Assembly (NCBI GenBank): GCA_016787445.1
Contig: JAEUTQ010000066.1
Coordinates: 1 to 64,000 of the forward strand
DNA length: 64,000 bases
From: Bacteroidia bacterium
GTDB taxonomy: Bacteria > Bacteroidota > Bacteroidia > B-17B0 > Aurantibacillaceae
Direction of reading: 5' to 3'
Shown here: positions 28,046-37,184 of the stretch, piece after piece
Layout of the letters: the number at the start of each line of letters is the position of its first letter
Numbering within the stretch: position 1 is the first letter of the stretch
Position numbers and translations under genes: made by a program
Notes under the pieces: generated by a model
What the model saw: only the letters and a program-made list of their open reading frames with translations
Told to the model about the DNA's origin: nothing
Databases searched by the model: none

Positions 28046-29131
28046 ATGAAAAAACGTTTACTCTCTGTTATTGCATTTTCTTTAATGGCTTTTTCACTAA
28101 AGTCACAATGCACTATTGCTAATTATATGTCGGCTTACCGGATTCCGGTGGCAGCTTATCCTTATTTTAGCGCGAGTTCAGCGGTTACAGTTTCTGCAAC
28201 CACAACCGGTGGAGTTACCACATTAACCGACTTCGTTTATTCTTGTGGTGGTAATAGTTATTCGGGCGCATCACCTACCTGGTGGTTAAACGCTGCTACT
28301 CAATCCATCATTCTTAATTTTTCGGCAGCCGTAACACGTTTTACAGTTTTAGTAAACGGTACAAATGATACTGAAAGATTTTATTACGCTGCTAATACCG
28401 GCGCGATTACGCTCAGCGATTATTGTGCAACCGGTTTTGTTCCTGCAGGCGCCAATATTTCTTATACGAGCACCACAACCGGTGGAGGTATTATTTCAAT
28501 TAATAATCCGACCGGAGCCACTTCTTATACGATGACACATAACGGTCTTGGTGCAGGTTCGCGTGTTACAGTTTTGGACTGCTTTGTGCGACTCGCTCCT
28601 TTACCAATCGAATTAAGTTCATTTAAAGGGCAGTGCCGTTCTAATGATGTTATAGAATTAAACTGGACTACAGCTTCTGAAATAGGAAATGATTATTTTA
28701 CATTGGAGAAAAGTGCAGATGCAGTTAATTGGACTGCTATTGCAATGATAGACGGGTCCGGAAATTCAAATCAAACAAAAGAATATTCTTACCGCGATAA
28801 AAGCACAAATGAATTATCCTATTATCGTTTAAAGCAAACAGATTTTAATAAGAACTTCGAATATTCTGAAATAATATCGGTTGGCGATTGTAAGACTAAG
28901 AGTCAAGGATACTTAAAAGTTTACCCAATACCTGCAAGTAATGAACTTGTAATTAGTACTGACGCCGACGGTTCACATTTAGAATTAAAAAATATTTTTG
29001 GAGAAAAAATTATGGAGTTGAAAATTGAACGTGGCGAAAGCAAAATTGATGTTTCTTCACTTCCTGCCGGAACATTTTATTTATATAATTCGGCAGATTC
29101 AAAAGTTCAAAAGATTATTATTACAAAATAA
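28046..29131 (+). CDS. Secreted T9SS protein with fibronectin-like module
   Basis: 361 residues with a signal peptide (MKKRLLSVIAFSLMAFSLKSQ). Residues 25-185 form a Thr/Gly-rich beta domain I do not recognise. At about 188-285 lies the module PLPIELSSFKG...NDYFTLEKSADAVNWT...YYRLKQTD, almost the same type as in the 2873 protein. The end is a type A sorting domain (KVYPIPASNEL, LELKNIFGEKI, GTFYLYNSADS). A 120-bp gap before it shows no feature I can name. A terminator follows. Confidence 0.8.
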   Translation: MKKRLLSVIAFSLMAFSLKSQCTIANYMSAYRIPVAAYPYFSASSAVTVSATTTGGVTTLTDFVYSCGGNSYSGASPTWWLNAATQSIILNFSAAVTRFTVLVNGTNDTERFYYAANTGAITLSDYCATGFVPAGANISYTSTTTGGGIISINNPTGATSYTMTHNGLGAGSRVTVLDCFVRLAPLPIELSSFKGQCRSNDVIELNWTTASEIGNDYFTLEKSADAVNWTAIAMIDGSGNSNQTKEYSYRDKSTNELSYYRLKQTDFNKNFEYSEIISVGDCKTKSQGYLKVYPIPASNELVISTDADGSHLELKNIFGEKIMELKIERGESKIDVSSLPAGTFYLYNSADSKVQKIIITK

Positions 29132-29143
29132 TCTAGTCGCAAT

Positions 29144-29178
29144 AAAAAAAGCCGATGCATTAATCATCGGCTTTTTTA
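29144..29178. terminator. Terminator between convergent T9SS genes
   Basis: Stem AAAAAAAGCCGATG / CATCGGCTTTTTT with a 7-base loop. T-runs on both strands let it serve both the plus gene ending at 29131 and the minus gene ending at 29196. Confidence 0.85.
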
Positions 29179-29195
29179 TTATAAATACTAATCAA

Positions 29196-32100
29196 TTAGT
29201 TCTTAATCAATTTTAGATAACCTGTTTCTTCTCCACGTTTAATTTGTAAAAAGTACATACCTGATGCTGCTTCCTTCAAATCAATCACTGTATTAAAGCT
29301 GCCGGTTTTTAATCCTGCATTGTTTTCTAAAATCACTTTACCGCTAATGTCAGTTACCACATAACTTAATTCAGTATTGTTTAATCCATATACGTTTAAG
29401 TTGAAATCACCACTTCCCGGATTCGGATAGACCATAATACCATCCAAACTAGTTAACTTATCAATATTGGTGGAGCTTTGAATGTTGATCGCATCTATAG
29501 CCATATCTGATAAGAAATTGGCGCCTGTAATACCTCTCCAGCGTACATTAATTTTTTGAGAAGCCCACGCACTTAAATTGATATTGGCAATTAACCAGCT
29601 GTTTCCTTTATTGCCTGTCATCGACCACACATTATTTGTCCATGCACCGTTGGCTAAAATATCTACGTATAATGTTCCCATGTCGGTACCATACATATGG
29701 TAAGCAAAGCTTAACATAGGATTGGTAATGGTAGATAAATCAACACACGGACTAAGCATGTTAGCAGTTAAATTTACGCAAGGCGTAGAAGCTTCTAAAT
29801 AAGCATAGTTTCCGGTAGCAGTTCCGGGATTGTAATCGAAGTCTGGTCCGGTATTCGCTGATGGAGTAGAACCCTCAAATACTCTCCAGTCATGTTGATC
29901 GGTTGTATTACTTTCATTAATAAATCCGTTTCCTAATCCGCAAACAGTTGAACAAACATTCGCGCTGCTGCATAAACCAAATGATTCAAAGTTTTCAGTC
30001 AATGGTAATGTGGCAGTTGTTCCTGTTATCACCGAAACGTTAGCAAAAGCAGAGTCATTGGTAACATTCATGTCTGTTACGTATTTCGCCCATGCTTTAA
30101 TGTTATAACTTCCAACTGTACTAATGTTGGCAGGTGCACTGAATGTATAAGCAACAGTTCCTGAAGGAGCAATCGTTCCTGTATAAGTTTCGCTTACGAT
30201 TGGTCCGCCATTTACTCTGTAATAAACAGGAATGGTTGTGATGGCATTAATGCCTGCATTAAATAAATTAATAGTAACAGGAGTTGAAGTTAAATTCTGA
30301 CAATTTGGAATAGTTCCTGAAGGGCTTACTAAGTTATTACAAGCCGCATCGTTAGTCATAGGGCAGCTGAATGTTCCCGGCGTTTTTTGAATGGCAATCA
30401 TTCTTCTACCTACAGCTCCTAACGGTCCGCGTGCACGTACACTAAACCAATAGGTTTGAGTGCTGAATGCATTCGGAACTACAAATGAAGTTGTCGATGA
30501 AGTTCCGATTGAATCCATATACATAGTGCCTAATTTGAAAATATCATAAGAAGTAGCACCTGACGCTGCGTTCCATGTTAATCTTACTGAATCCGGACAA
30601 GCCCAGGATACTTGTAAATTAGTTGGTAACGGAATGATTGAAAAATTCGCATCACTTGCATCATTGTATGTACCACGGCTGATTCTCACTTGACATTGTC
30701 CGGATAAAGCCGCCGGTACAGTCCAGTTAAAATAACGCTGGTTTCCTGCAATGGTGTTGCTTATAGTTGTCCATGTAGAGCCACCGTTAGTTGAATATTC
30801 TAAAGTTTGATTACCTGTTGTTTCAAAAGCATCCCAACGAATCGTTTCTGTTTCTCCCGGTACAAATCCTTCGCCACCCATTGGATATGTTAATGTGTAA
30901 CCATCCATGTAAAAAATCCATGTTACATAATAAGCTTGCGGACCCATTGGTACTGCAGCGCCGGTTACATTTAAAGCGTAGTTTCCTGCAGTAGGATTGC
31001 TAATTACTACTTGTTCGTGATTATTACGGATATCTACACCTTGAGTAGCCGGTAAATTTAAAGTAGTTGCATTTGGCGTGTAATTTAACACCAAAGGATT
31101 AACGGTTGTAGCACTCGGTGTTGAAATAAATGTATTTAAGTTATTTACCAAAGCAACGGATGCACTTACCGCGGCTTGATAATCGTGCCAATAGGTTAGT
31201 ACTTTCATCTGACGCACACCTGCAGGAACAGTAATGTTATGTACGTTAGTAGCGCCGGCACTTACAGTTCCGCTTGTATAAGCAACTGTTTCGATCGCTT
31301 TCACTGCGTTTAATGCATTTACGCGTCCGTAACCATGACTGAAATCCGGTCCCGGATTACCTATATCATCCGCCGTATTCATAACAATAGCTTTAATTAA
31401 AGCACTTGGCGGTGTATTATTACTGTTTAATGCTTTATAAGCTTGATACAATTGAGCGAAAACACCTGCCACACCCGGACAAGACATGGAGGTTCCTGTT
31501 TTAAATACATAATTATTTGGATCGCTTGTTGAATACACATTCGTTCCAACAGCGCTTACTTCAGGTTTTAAACGGCCATCGTGTGCAGGACCGCGACTTG
31601 AAGAGGTGTTACGTACGTCCAGATAATCAAGATTAGCAACGGCAATTGAGTTTTTAGAATGCTTATGTCCACCTGTAACATTACCCCAACCGGCACCTGC
31701 ACCGTAATTGCAATTTGATGCACCACTATTACCGGCAGAAAAAACGTGAATGAGTTGTGGCATATTCATGTTTTGAATATCTAATTGTTGTGCGCGTGTT
31801 GTATAACCTGCATTACAACCATCAGAGTAGGAAGTTGAAATAATACGAATACCGTATACCCCATAGTGCGAATTTATACTGTCAAAACCTTGGTAGGATG
31901 GAGATGCTTCGTAAACATAAATATCCGAGCCCCATGCCATACCTCTTGTTAACGGATCTTTATTACCCGCTCCCATAATTGTACCGGCACAATGGTCGCC
32001 GTGATCACCGCTATTGGTTGATAAAAATTGCATTGGTAAACGCCCTTGATAATCGATGTGCGGCCCAATAATTCCATCATCTTGTAACATGACTTTTACA

Positions 32101-32813
32101 CCGGAACCATTGTATTTTCTTCCACCCGAAAAAGAAGTAGAGATAGAATTACTGCGGTGAGAAGTACGGCCAACATTATTATCCGGTTGAGGAGTATCGT
32201 CAACTAATTCGGCCGAACAAATAAATGGTTGATTGATGAAATTCAATAAATCATTCTTGTTAACCCAGGTTACAACCCAGTTCGTAAGTTTATCTTCGTA
32301 AGTAATTTCGTAGCCTTTACTTTGTAATTGTTGTTTAAAAGCTTCAAAAGAAATATTTTGGTAAGAAGTAATACCAATTCCGATTTTATTTCCCTTTACA
32401 GCATAACCCGGAAAATTATTTTCCTTAATGGCCTCACTTAATTCTTTCAATAATTTATATTCGGCTTTAATAGAATAAATACCACGGATATTATAGCCGG
32501 AAAGTGTTTGTAAAGACGTATTTTCTTTAATGGCTGCCATGAACGTATTCGTTGGCAGATAAAGCATCAGTTTTACACCTTTACTTTCCAGTTCTGATTT
32601 TTGTTGTTCAGTTGGTAAACTATTGAATTGTATATAACGAAAATAGTTTCCGTTAAAAAGTTCACTCTTGTTAGGAACAGAAGATTTCACTTGTTCGAAA
32701 TTGGCTGTAGGTTCAACAAGCCCCGATGATAGCATTAATTGATAACGCCCGTCCTGCGCGTTGCAGAATAATTGAGCGGCTAATGCAGCCACAAGAAGTG
32801 TAATTTTTTTCAT
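29196..32813 (-). CDS. Secreted subtilisin-family (S8) serine protease with T9SS sorting domain
   Basis: 1205 residues. Signal peptide (MKKITLLVAALAAQLFCNAQ), an N-terminal prodomain-like region to about 215, then an S8 catalytic domain: Asp in MLQDDG (D245/D246), His in HGDHCAGT (H271), Asn in SAGNSG (N362) and Ser in GTSMSCPG (S442). All triad positions are intact. Further on are a beta-sandwich, a fibronectin-type segment near 735-810, a CARDB-like domain and a MAM-like domain (about 930-1110). It ends in a type A sorting domain (MVYPNPGSGDF...GMYFLQIKR). Probably a surface or released protease. Confidence 0.9.
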   Translation of the reverse strand: MKKITLLVAALAAQLFCNAQDGRYQLMLSSGLVEPTANFEQVKSSVPNKSELFNGNYFRYIQFNSLPTEQQKSELESKGVKLMLYLPTNTFMAAIKENTSLQTLSGYNIRGIYSIKAEYKLLKELSEAIKENNFPGYAVKGNKIGIGITSYQNISFEAFKQQLQSKGYEITYEDKLTNWVVTWVNKNDLLNFINQPFICSAELVDDTPQPDNNVGRTSHRSNSISTSFSGGRKYNGSGVKVMLQDDGIIGPHIDYQGRLPMQFLSTNSGDHGDHCAGTIMGAGNKDPLTRGMAWGSDIYVYEASPSYQGFDSINSHYGVYGIRIISTSYSDGCNAGYTTRAQQLDIQNMNMPQLIHVFSAGNSGASNCNYGAGAGWGNVTGGHKHSKNSIAVANLDYLDVRNTSSSRGPAHDGRLKPEVSAVGTNVYSTSDPNNYVFKTGTSMSCPGVAGVFAQLYQAYKALNSNNTPPSALIKAIVMNTADDIGNPGPDFSHGYGRVNALNAVKAIETVAYTSGTVSAGATNVHNITVPAGVRQMKVLTYWHDYQAAVSASVALVNNLNTFISTPSATTVNPLVLNYTPNATTLNLPATQGVDIRNNHEQVVISNPTAGNYALNVTGAAVPMGPQAYYVTWIFYMDGYTLTYPMGGEGFVPGETETIRWDAFETTGNQTLEYSTNGGSTWTTISNTIAGNQRYFNWTVPAALSGQCQVRISRGTYNDASDANFSIIPLPTNLQVSWACPDSVRLTWNAASGATSYDIFKLGTMYMDSIGTSSTTSFVVPNAFSTQTYWFSVRARGPLGAVGRRMIAIQKTPGTFSCPMTNDAACNNLVSPSGTIPNCQNLTSTPVTINLFNAGINAITTIPVYYRVNGGPIVSETYTGTIAPSGTVAYTFSAPANISTVGSYNIKAWAKYVTDMNVTNDSAFANVSVITGTTATLPLTENFESFGLCSSANVCSTVCGLGNGFINESNTTDQHDWRVFEGSTPSANTGPDFDYNPGTATGNYAYLEASTPCVNLTANMLSPCVDLSTITNPMLSFAYHMYGTDMGTLYVDILANGAWTNNVWSMTGNKGNSWLIANINLSAWASQKINVRWRGITGANFLSDMAIDAINIQSSTNIDKLTSLDGIMVYPNPGSGDFNLNVYGLNNTELSYVVTDISGKVILENNAGLKTGSFNTVIDLKEAASGMYFLQIKRGEETGYLKLIKN

Positions 32814-32918
32814 GTGTGTGTGTTTATTTATTTAAGTATACAAGGTAGAGAAGGAGGATGTTAATTACAAATAAAGTTTTAGCAAGTATTGAGAGCTTAC
32901 TAAAAATTTAGATTTGCA

Positions 32919-33494
32919 TTAAGTGTTCTTTCTATTGCTCTTACAATAGGATGCAGATTGATTAACAGGATATTTTTTATCTAAATCCACATCGTTAAAA
33001 GTTCCCTTTTTTCCCCATGAAAATAATTTTTCGAAAAAGGGGAGAAGCTTGTTGTTTTTAATTTGGTTGAGAAAGTAAACTTCATGTTCTTTTTCCTTGA
33101 TGCCCATTTCATAAAGAATTTCATCGTGTTCGTGAATATGAAGCGAATGGAAAAATTGCATCATTCTGAAATATTCGCACACATTGCCGCTTTCAAGTCG
33201 GCCTGCAAAATAAAAAGGCATGAACCACCCGATGACAAAGCAACTCCCGGAAATAATTTTACCAATGATGTGAAATTTTACCTCGTAGTATTTAGAAATT
33301 GGGATGTTGTATTGTTGCATTATTTTCAAAACTTCGGCACGGTGATTCCATTCATCGATTTCAATTTGGCGGATTGCTTTTTTTTCCTCCTGATTTTTAA
33401 CGGAAGCGGCATGTCCGATGTATGCAAAGGCCGCGGCTTTTTCGGCGGAGTAGGCGCGTTTTAAGAGGTCAACCAATTCGGGATGGGCAAGCAT
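32919..33494 (-). CDS. Ferritin-like di-iron protein (COQ7-like)
   Basis: 191 residues. Helical protein with a YSAEKAAAFAYIGHA helix, an ExxH in EWNH, an E in ESGNVCEYFRMM, and a second ExxH in EKEH: the ligand set of a four-helix di-iron protein, similar to COQ7/demethoxyubiquinone hydroxylase relatives. A hydrophobic stretch (IISGSCFVIGWFMPFYFAG) suggests membrane contact. Whether it hydroxylates a quinone is unproven; these organisms normally use menaquinone. It is monocistronic, upstream of and divergent from the tRNA gene. Confidence 0.65.
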   Translation of the reverse strand: MLAHPELVDLLKRAYSAEKAAAFAYIGHAASVKNQEEKKAIRQIEIDEWNHRAEVLKIMQQYNIPISKYYEVKFHIIGKIISGSCFVIGWFMPFYFAGRLESGNVCEYFRMMQFFHSLHIHEHDEILYEMGIKEKEHEVYFLNQIKNNKLLPFFEKLFSWGKKGTFNDVDLDKKYPVNQSASYCKSNRKNT

Positions 33495-33573
33495 GGAATA
33501 AAGGTAGAAGATAATTTTACAGAGTATTTGCGCTTTGGAGCCCTAAAAAAGCTAAAATTGCTTGAAAATATTT

Positions 33574-33602
33574 TTGCAGAATTCAATTAATTACTACATT
33601 TG
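33574..33602 (+). promoter_or_regulatory. Promoter of tRNA-Asp
   Basis: TTG (33574-33576) in a TTTTTG, an 18-bp spacer and TACATTTG (33595-33602) match the Bacteroidota promoter exactly. The mature tRNA starts 29 bp later. Confidence 0.75.
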
Positions 33603-33631
33603 CAGTCCCAAAATTAACCTTTTGGGTTGTT

Positions 33632-33705
33632 GGACCGGTAGTTCAGCTGGTTAGAATGCCGCCCTGTCACGGCGGAGGTCGCGGGTTCGAGTCCCGTCCG
33701 GTCCG
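33632..33705 (+). tRNA. tRNA-Asp (anticodon GTC)
   Basis: 74-nt cloverleaf. Acceptor stem GGACCGG (33632-33638) pairs with CCGGTCC (33698-33704), with G as discriminator. The anticodon arm CCGCC-CTGTCAC-GGCGG presents GTC. The T arm is CGGG-TTCGAGT-CCCG. The 3' CCA is not encoded. A promoter precedes it and a terminator follows; it stands alone, not in a cluster. Confidence 0.97.
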
Positions 33706-33706
33706 C

Positions 33707-33736
33707 AAAAAGCCTCAGATTTTCTGGGGCTTTTTT
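33707..33736 (+). terminator. Terminator of tRNA-Asp
   Basis: Stem AAAAGCCTCAG paired with CTGGGGCTTTT (one G-T pair) followed by TTTTTTG, starting right after the tRNA 3' end. Confidence 0.8.
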
Positions 33737-33792
33737 GTTTGCGTTTACTTATTCATTTACAGGCTATTAAAATATTCTAAGTTTCAAACTAA

Positions 33793-33831
33793 AAAGCCTC
33801 GTCATTCTTTTTTTTCGAACAACGAGGCTTT
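33793..33831 (-). terminator. Terminator of the BNR-repeat gene
   Basis: Stem AAAGCCTCGT / ACGAGGCTTT with a 19-base loop; on the minus strand it is followed by a T-run. It lies 18 bp after the stop at 33849. Confidence 0.7.
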
Positions 33832-33848
33832 ATTTTCCTAAAAATTGA

Positions 33849-35102
33849 TTATTCCTTAACGAATTTTCTATAACCGAAAGAGCCTGATTCTGTTTCAGTC
33901 TTTACAATATAGACACCTGCATTTAAAAAGCTTATGTTTATTTTCTCTGTATTAAGGTCGGCTTCTTTAACTAATTTTCCGTCAGTTGAATAAATCTTTA
34001 CTTTACCACTTTCTTTGGTGTTATGTTCAATCATTAAGAAATCCTGAGCGGGATTCGGATAGATCGAGAAAATCAACTCCTTCGCCACTTCATTTATTCC
34101 TACTCCGCTTATTGTTTTTTTGAATACTTTGCTTGTTGTGCCTCCACTGCTGTGCGAAGCAAACAAAACACCACCCGCGTATTTTAACTTGCTAAATGGA
34201 CAAGAAGTGCAGCTTGTGTGCGTAAAGTCGGTTGTAAAAGTTGCACCTCCATCCGTCGATACCATTATTTTACCACCATCTACACCAACATAAATAGTAT
34301 TAGCATCAATTGCATAAACGGCTCCAAACGTTGAAGTGGTATTAGAACCTGCGGCCACCAATGCCGGTGTTAAATTGCTCCAGGTACTTCCGCCATCAGT
34401 AGTTTTTAATAATCGGGCAGCATTGGGTGAACCCGAATAAATAGTAACAAATCCGGTATTAGCGTCAATGAAATTTAATCCGGTGTAATTGCCGGTATAA
34501 CCTGTAATAACCGGACTCCAATTCACACAACCATTGGTAGTTTTAAAGAAATTGGTATTGTTTCCGCAAATGTAAGTGGTGTTAGCGTCTACCACATTTA
34601 CATGTTTCATGGCTGATAAATTACCACATAATACAGTATTACTAATCACTGTCCAGTTTTCACCGCCATCACTTGAATAAGATGCTTTGCAATAATTGTC
34701 TACCAGCACACCAAAATTTCCTTTAAAATCTAAGGCCATAACATCACTCACAGGAACCGCTTTTTGTGTAAAGGTATTTCCATTGTCAGTACTTTTATAA
34801 ATTCTTCCATTGCCGGTACCGGTTACAATATCTGTAGCGTTTAAATAAAACACAGCCTTATTTTGCGGATACGGCGAAAAGTCTTTCCAGTGACTCCAAG
34901 TAGCGCCTCCGTCGGTTGTGAGATGATATACATAACCCAATGAAACAATACCAAGATTGTTATTGTAGAACGAAAAATCGTTTAATGAGGTTTGTGAAAT
35001 TGTAGTGGTTCCGGTTGGTGTTCCGGGTGTGAAAATTGGTGCCCAGGTTTGCCCTTTCATAAAGCTGCCTGCAAGTAAGATGGGGAGTAAAAATTTTTTC
35101 AT
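33849..35102 (-). CDS. Secreted BNR/YCF48-like repeat protein with T9SS sorting domain
   Basis: 417 residues with a signal peptide (MKKFLLPILLAGSFMKG). The body has repeated T-[TS]-D-G-G-x-T-W/F motifs (LTTDGGATW, KSTDNGNTF, YSSDGGENW, KTTDGGSTW, VSTDGGATF), the BNR/Asp-box signature of sialidase-like or YCF48-like beta-propellers. The end is a type A sorting domain (SIYPNPAQDFL, VKIYSTDGKLV, GVYIVKTETE). No catalytic residues can be inferred. It is divergent from the two-component system, with a dyad between them. Confidence 0.85.
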   Translation of the reverse strand: MKKFLLPILLAGSFMKGQTWAPIFTPGTPTGTTTISQTSLNDFSFYNNNLGIVSLGYVYHLTTDGGATWSHWKDFSPYPQNKAVFYLNATDIVTGTGNGRIYKSTDNGNTFTQKAVPVSDVMALDFKGNFGVLVDNYCKASYSSDGGENWTVISNTVLCGNLSAMKHVNVVDANTTYICGNNTNFFKTTNGCVNWSPVITGYTGNYTGLNFIDANTGFVTIYSGSPNAARLLKTTDGGSTWSNLTPALVAAGSNTTSTFGAVYAIDANTIYVGVDGGKIMVSTDGGATFTTDFTHTSCTSCPFSKLKYAGGVLFASHSSGGTTSKVFKKTISGVGINEVAKELIFSIYPNPAQDFLMIEHNTKESGKVKIYSTDGKLVKEADLNTEKINISFLNAGVYIVKTETESGSFGYRKFVKE

Positions 35103-35153
35103 GTTTTTTAATTTAGGTTTGTCAAATTTGAAACTTTATCACAGATTTTAAAA

Positions 35154-35169
35154 TAGTACGTATGTACTA
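35154..35169. promoter_or_regulatory. Dyad in front of the histidine kinase gene
   Basis: TAGTAC (35154-35159) and GTACTA (35164-35169) form a perfect 6-bp inverted repeat with a 4-base centre, 49 bp upstream of the kinase ATG and 52 bp from the divergent gene. The TAC...GTA form resembles sites of NarL/FixJ-type regulators such as the one encoded at 37185. Tentative. Confidence 0.35.
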
Positions 35170-35217
35170 GGAGGATAACAGGCTTTTTTGAAAATTTAGA
35201 ATTATATTTATTGCATT

Positions 35218-37164
35218 ATGAGGTGTTTACTTTTAATCTTCTTAATTGTTTTTAATATCGGCTTATATTCCCAAACCGAACCCAAATCATTTCTTGAAAA
35301 GTACCATCAAACGAAAGCAAAGGTGATTATAGACTCAGCTGTGGTAGATACTTTTTTTAAATTGATTTATACCCTTCAGTTCGATCATGAAAAACTGGCC
35401 GATTCATTGGCAACTGATTTAGTTACTTATGCGAATACAAAAGATAATAATTACTTAAAAGCAAAATCTTTTCTCGTTAAAGCGATGATTGATGATTATC
35501 AGAATGAATATTTACCCGCCATTCAAAATATCAAACAAGCCATCAGTTATTTAGAAAAAGGTAAGCCCGGTGGAAATTTATGTTATGCGTATCAATTACT
35601 GGCAACGCTTTACAATCGTACCGGTAATATCAGCTTGGCGCAGCAGGCAGGAATGCAAGGATTAAAAATGGCACTTCAATTAAAAAATAATGTATTAATC
35701 TCCAATGCGTACAATTTTTTGGGAGTAGGTTTTAATAAGGATAAGAAGTATCAAAAAGCCATTGGAATCTTTTATAAATTGATTCAGTTATCCCTGCAAA
35801 ATAACGATTCTAATATGCTTTCAAGAGCTTATACAAATATTAGTATCTCCTATCGGAATTTAAAGTCTACCGACAGCGCATTAATATATGCCAAAAAATC
35901 ACTTGTTGTTGCAGCCAACAGAAATCAAATTTATGATATTGCTTATGCTTATAATGATATTGGTGTTGCTTATTTGGAAAGTAATCATCTTGACAGCGCA
36001 CTGTCCTACTTTCTTAAATCTATTAAAATCAGAGAAGAAATCAGCGACAACTGGGAGTTGGGCTATACTTATACCTACGCGTCGATAGTTTACGAAAAAC
36101 TGAAAGAACCCGCTATGAGTTTGCACTATGCGCATAAAGCCTTATCTATTACAAGTAAGAATAATAATGTGAAACAAAGATTTATGGTTTTTGAGCACTT
36201 ATCAAATTTTTACAAGCAACAAAGAAAGTTCGATTCAGCTCATTTTTATCTCGAAAAATATGCTTTTTTAAAGGATTCGTTTAACACAGCGAGCTTTCAA
36301 CTTAATACTGATGCGCTTATTGCTTCTTATCAGTTTACTGAAAAGCAAAAGGCAATTGAGTTATTAAATCAGGTTAATCAGAATCAAACTTCTAAAATTA
36401 AAAATCAACAATTGTTTATTTGGATGTCGGTACTAAGTTCATTTTTACTTGTCGTTATTGCTGTTTTGATGATTAGATCACGTAAAGAAAAAGCTAATCA
36501 GGCCATACTGCAAGCTAAGTTCGAAGAGGAATCACTTAGACGTTTAGAAGCGGAAAAATATCAAAAGGAGAAGGAGAGGATCTCACGCGATTTACATGAC
36601 AATGTTGGCGGACAGTTATCCTACATATTGTATTCTATTGATGGATTAAACAATGAAAATGCTGATAAACGTGAGACGACTGTTAAGAATATTAATCAAG
36701 TTGCAAAAAGTGTCATAGATAATTTGAGAGATACCATTTGGGCAATTAATGACGGAAATATTTCATTGTATGATTTCTGCGATAAGCTAAAAGTACACGC
36801 GCGTACCATGTTTAAAAGCAGCGATACTGAAGTTGTTTTTAAAGAGTCTTTAGAGATAGCTCCGGATTTAAATCTAACCCTAGGGCTAAATTTATATCGT
36901 ATATGCCAGGAAATTTTGAATAACGCGTTTAAATATTCTAAAGCTTCTAGCGTCCAAATTACTGTTAGTTCAAATGAGAGAATTGAAATTGTTATAGAAG
37001 ATAATGGAGTGGGGTTTAATCTTACAGATGATAAAAAAGACAGTTATGGTTTAAAAAATATTAGGAACAGGGCAGAAGAATCTAACGTAATAATGGAATT
37101 TTATTCCGAAACAGGTAAAGGCACTAAGTATAAATTAGTAGTAGATTCGTACTATTTGAATTAA
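35218..37164 (+). CDS. TPR-containing sensor histidine kinase (HisKA_3, NarX/LiaS type)
   Basis: 648 residues. Signal peptide (MRCLLLIFLIVFNIGLYSQ), a periplasmic region to about 395 with several TPR repeats (LISNAYNFLGVGF, SRAYTNISISYRN, DIAYAYNDIGVAYLES), one membrane helix at about 400-420, then a coiled linker. The kinase core has the phospho-acceptor H460 in RDLHDNVGGQLSYIL and an ATPase domain with ICQEILNNAFKYSKA and EDNGVGF. It transfers phosphate to the regulator encoded 20 bp downstream. The TPR domain probably senses a periplasmic protein or peptide. Confidence 0.92.
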   Translation: MRCLLLIFLIVFNIGLYSQTEPKSFLEKYHQTKAKVIIDSAVVDTFFKLIYTLQFDHEKLADSLATDLVTYANTKDNNYLKAKSFLVKAMIDDYQNEYLPAIQNIKQAISYLEKGKPGGNLCYAYQLLATLYNRTGNISLAQQAGMQGLKMALQLKNNVLISNAYNFLGVGFNKDKKYQKAIGIFYKLIQLSLQNNDSNMLSRAYTNISISYRNLKSTDSALIYAKKSLVVAANRNQIYDIAYAYNDIGVAYLESNHLDSALSYFLKSIKIREEISDNWELGYTYTYASIVYEKLKEPAMSLHYAHKALSITSKNNNVKQRFMVFEHLSNFYKQQRKFDSAHFYLEKYAFLKDSFNTASFQLNTDALIASYQFTEKQKAIELLNQVNQNQTSKIKNQQLFIWMSVLSSFLLVVIAVLMIRSRKEKANQAILQAKFEEESLRRLEAEKYQKEKERISRDLHDNVGGQLSYILYSIDGLNNENADKRETTVKNINQVAKSVIDNLRDTIWAINDGNISLYDFCDKLKVHARTMFKSSDTEVVFKESLEIAPDLNLTLGLNLYRICQEILNNAFKYSKASSVQITVSSNERIEIVIEDNGVGFNLTDDKKDSYGLKNIRNRAEESNVIMEFYSETGKGTKYKLVVDSYYLN

Positions 37165-37184
37165 GCATTAAGTCATCCAACTTT

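Noticed and set aside
32814-32824. Short GTGTGTGT run before the subtilase gene as a phase-variation tract
   Set aside because: Only about four to five GT units and outside the coding frame; too short to argue for slippage control.
33656-33841. A 61-codon frame overlapping tRNA-Asp
   Set aside because: It starts inside the tRNA and runs through two terminators; coincidental.
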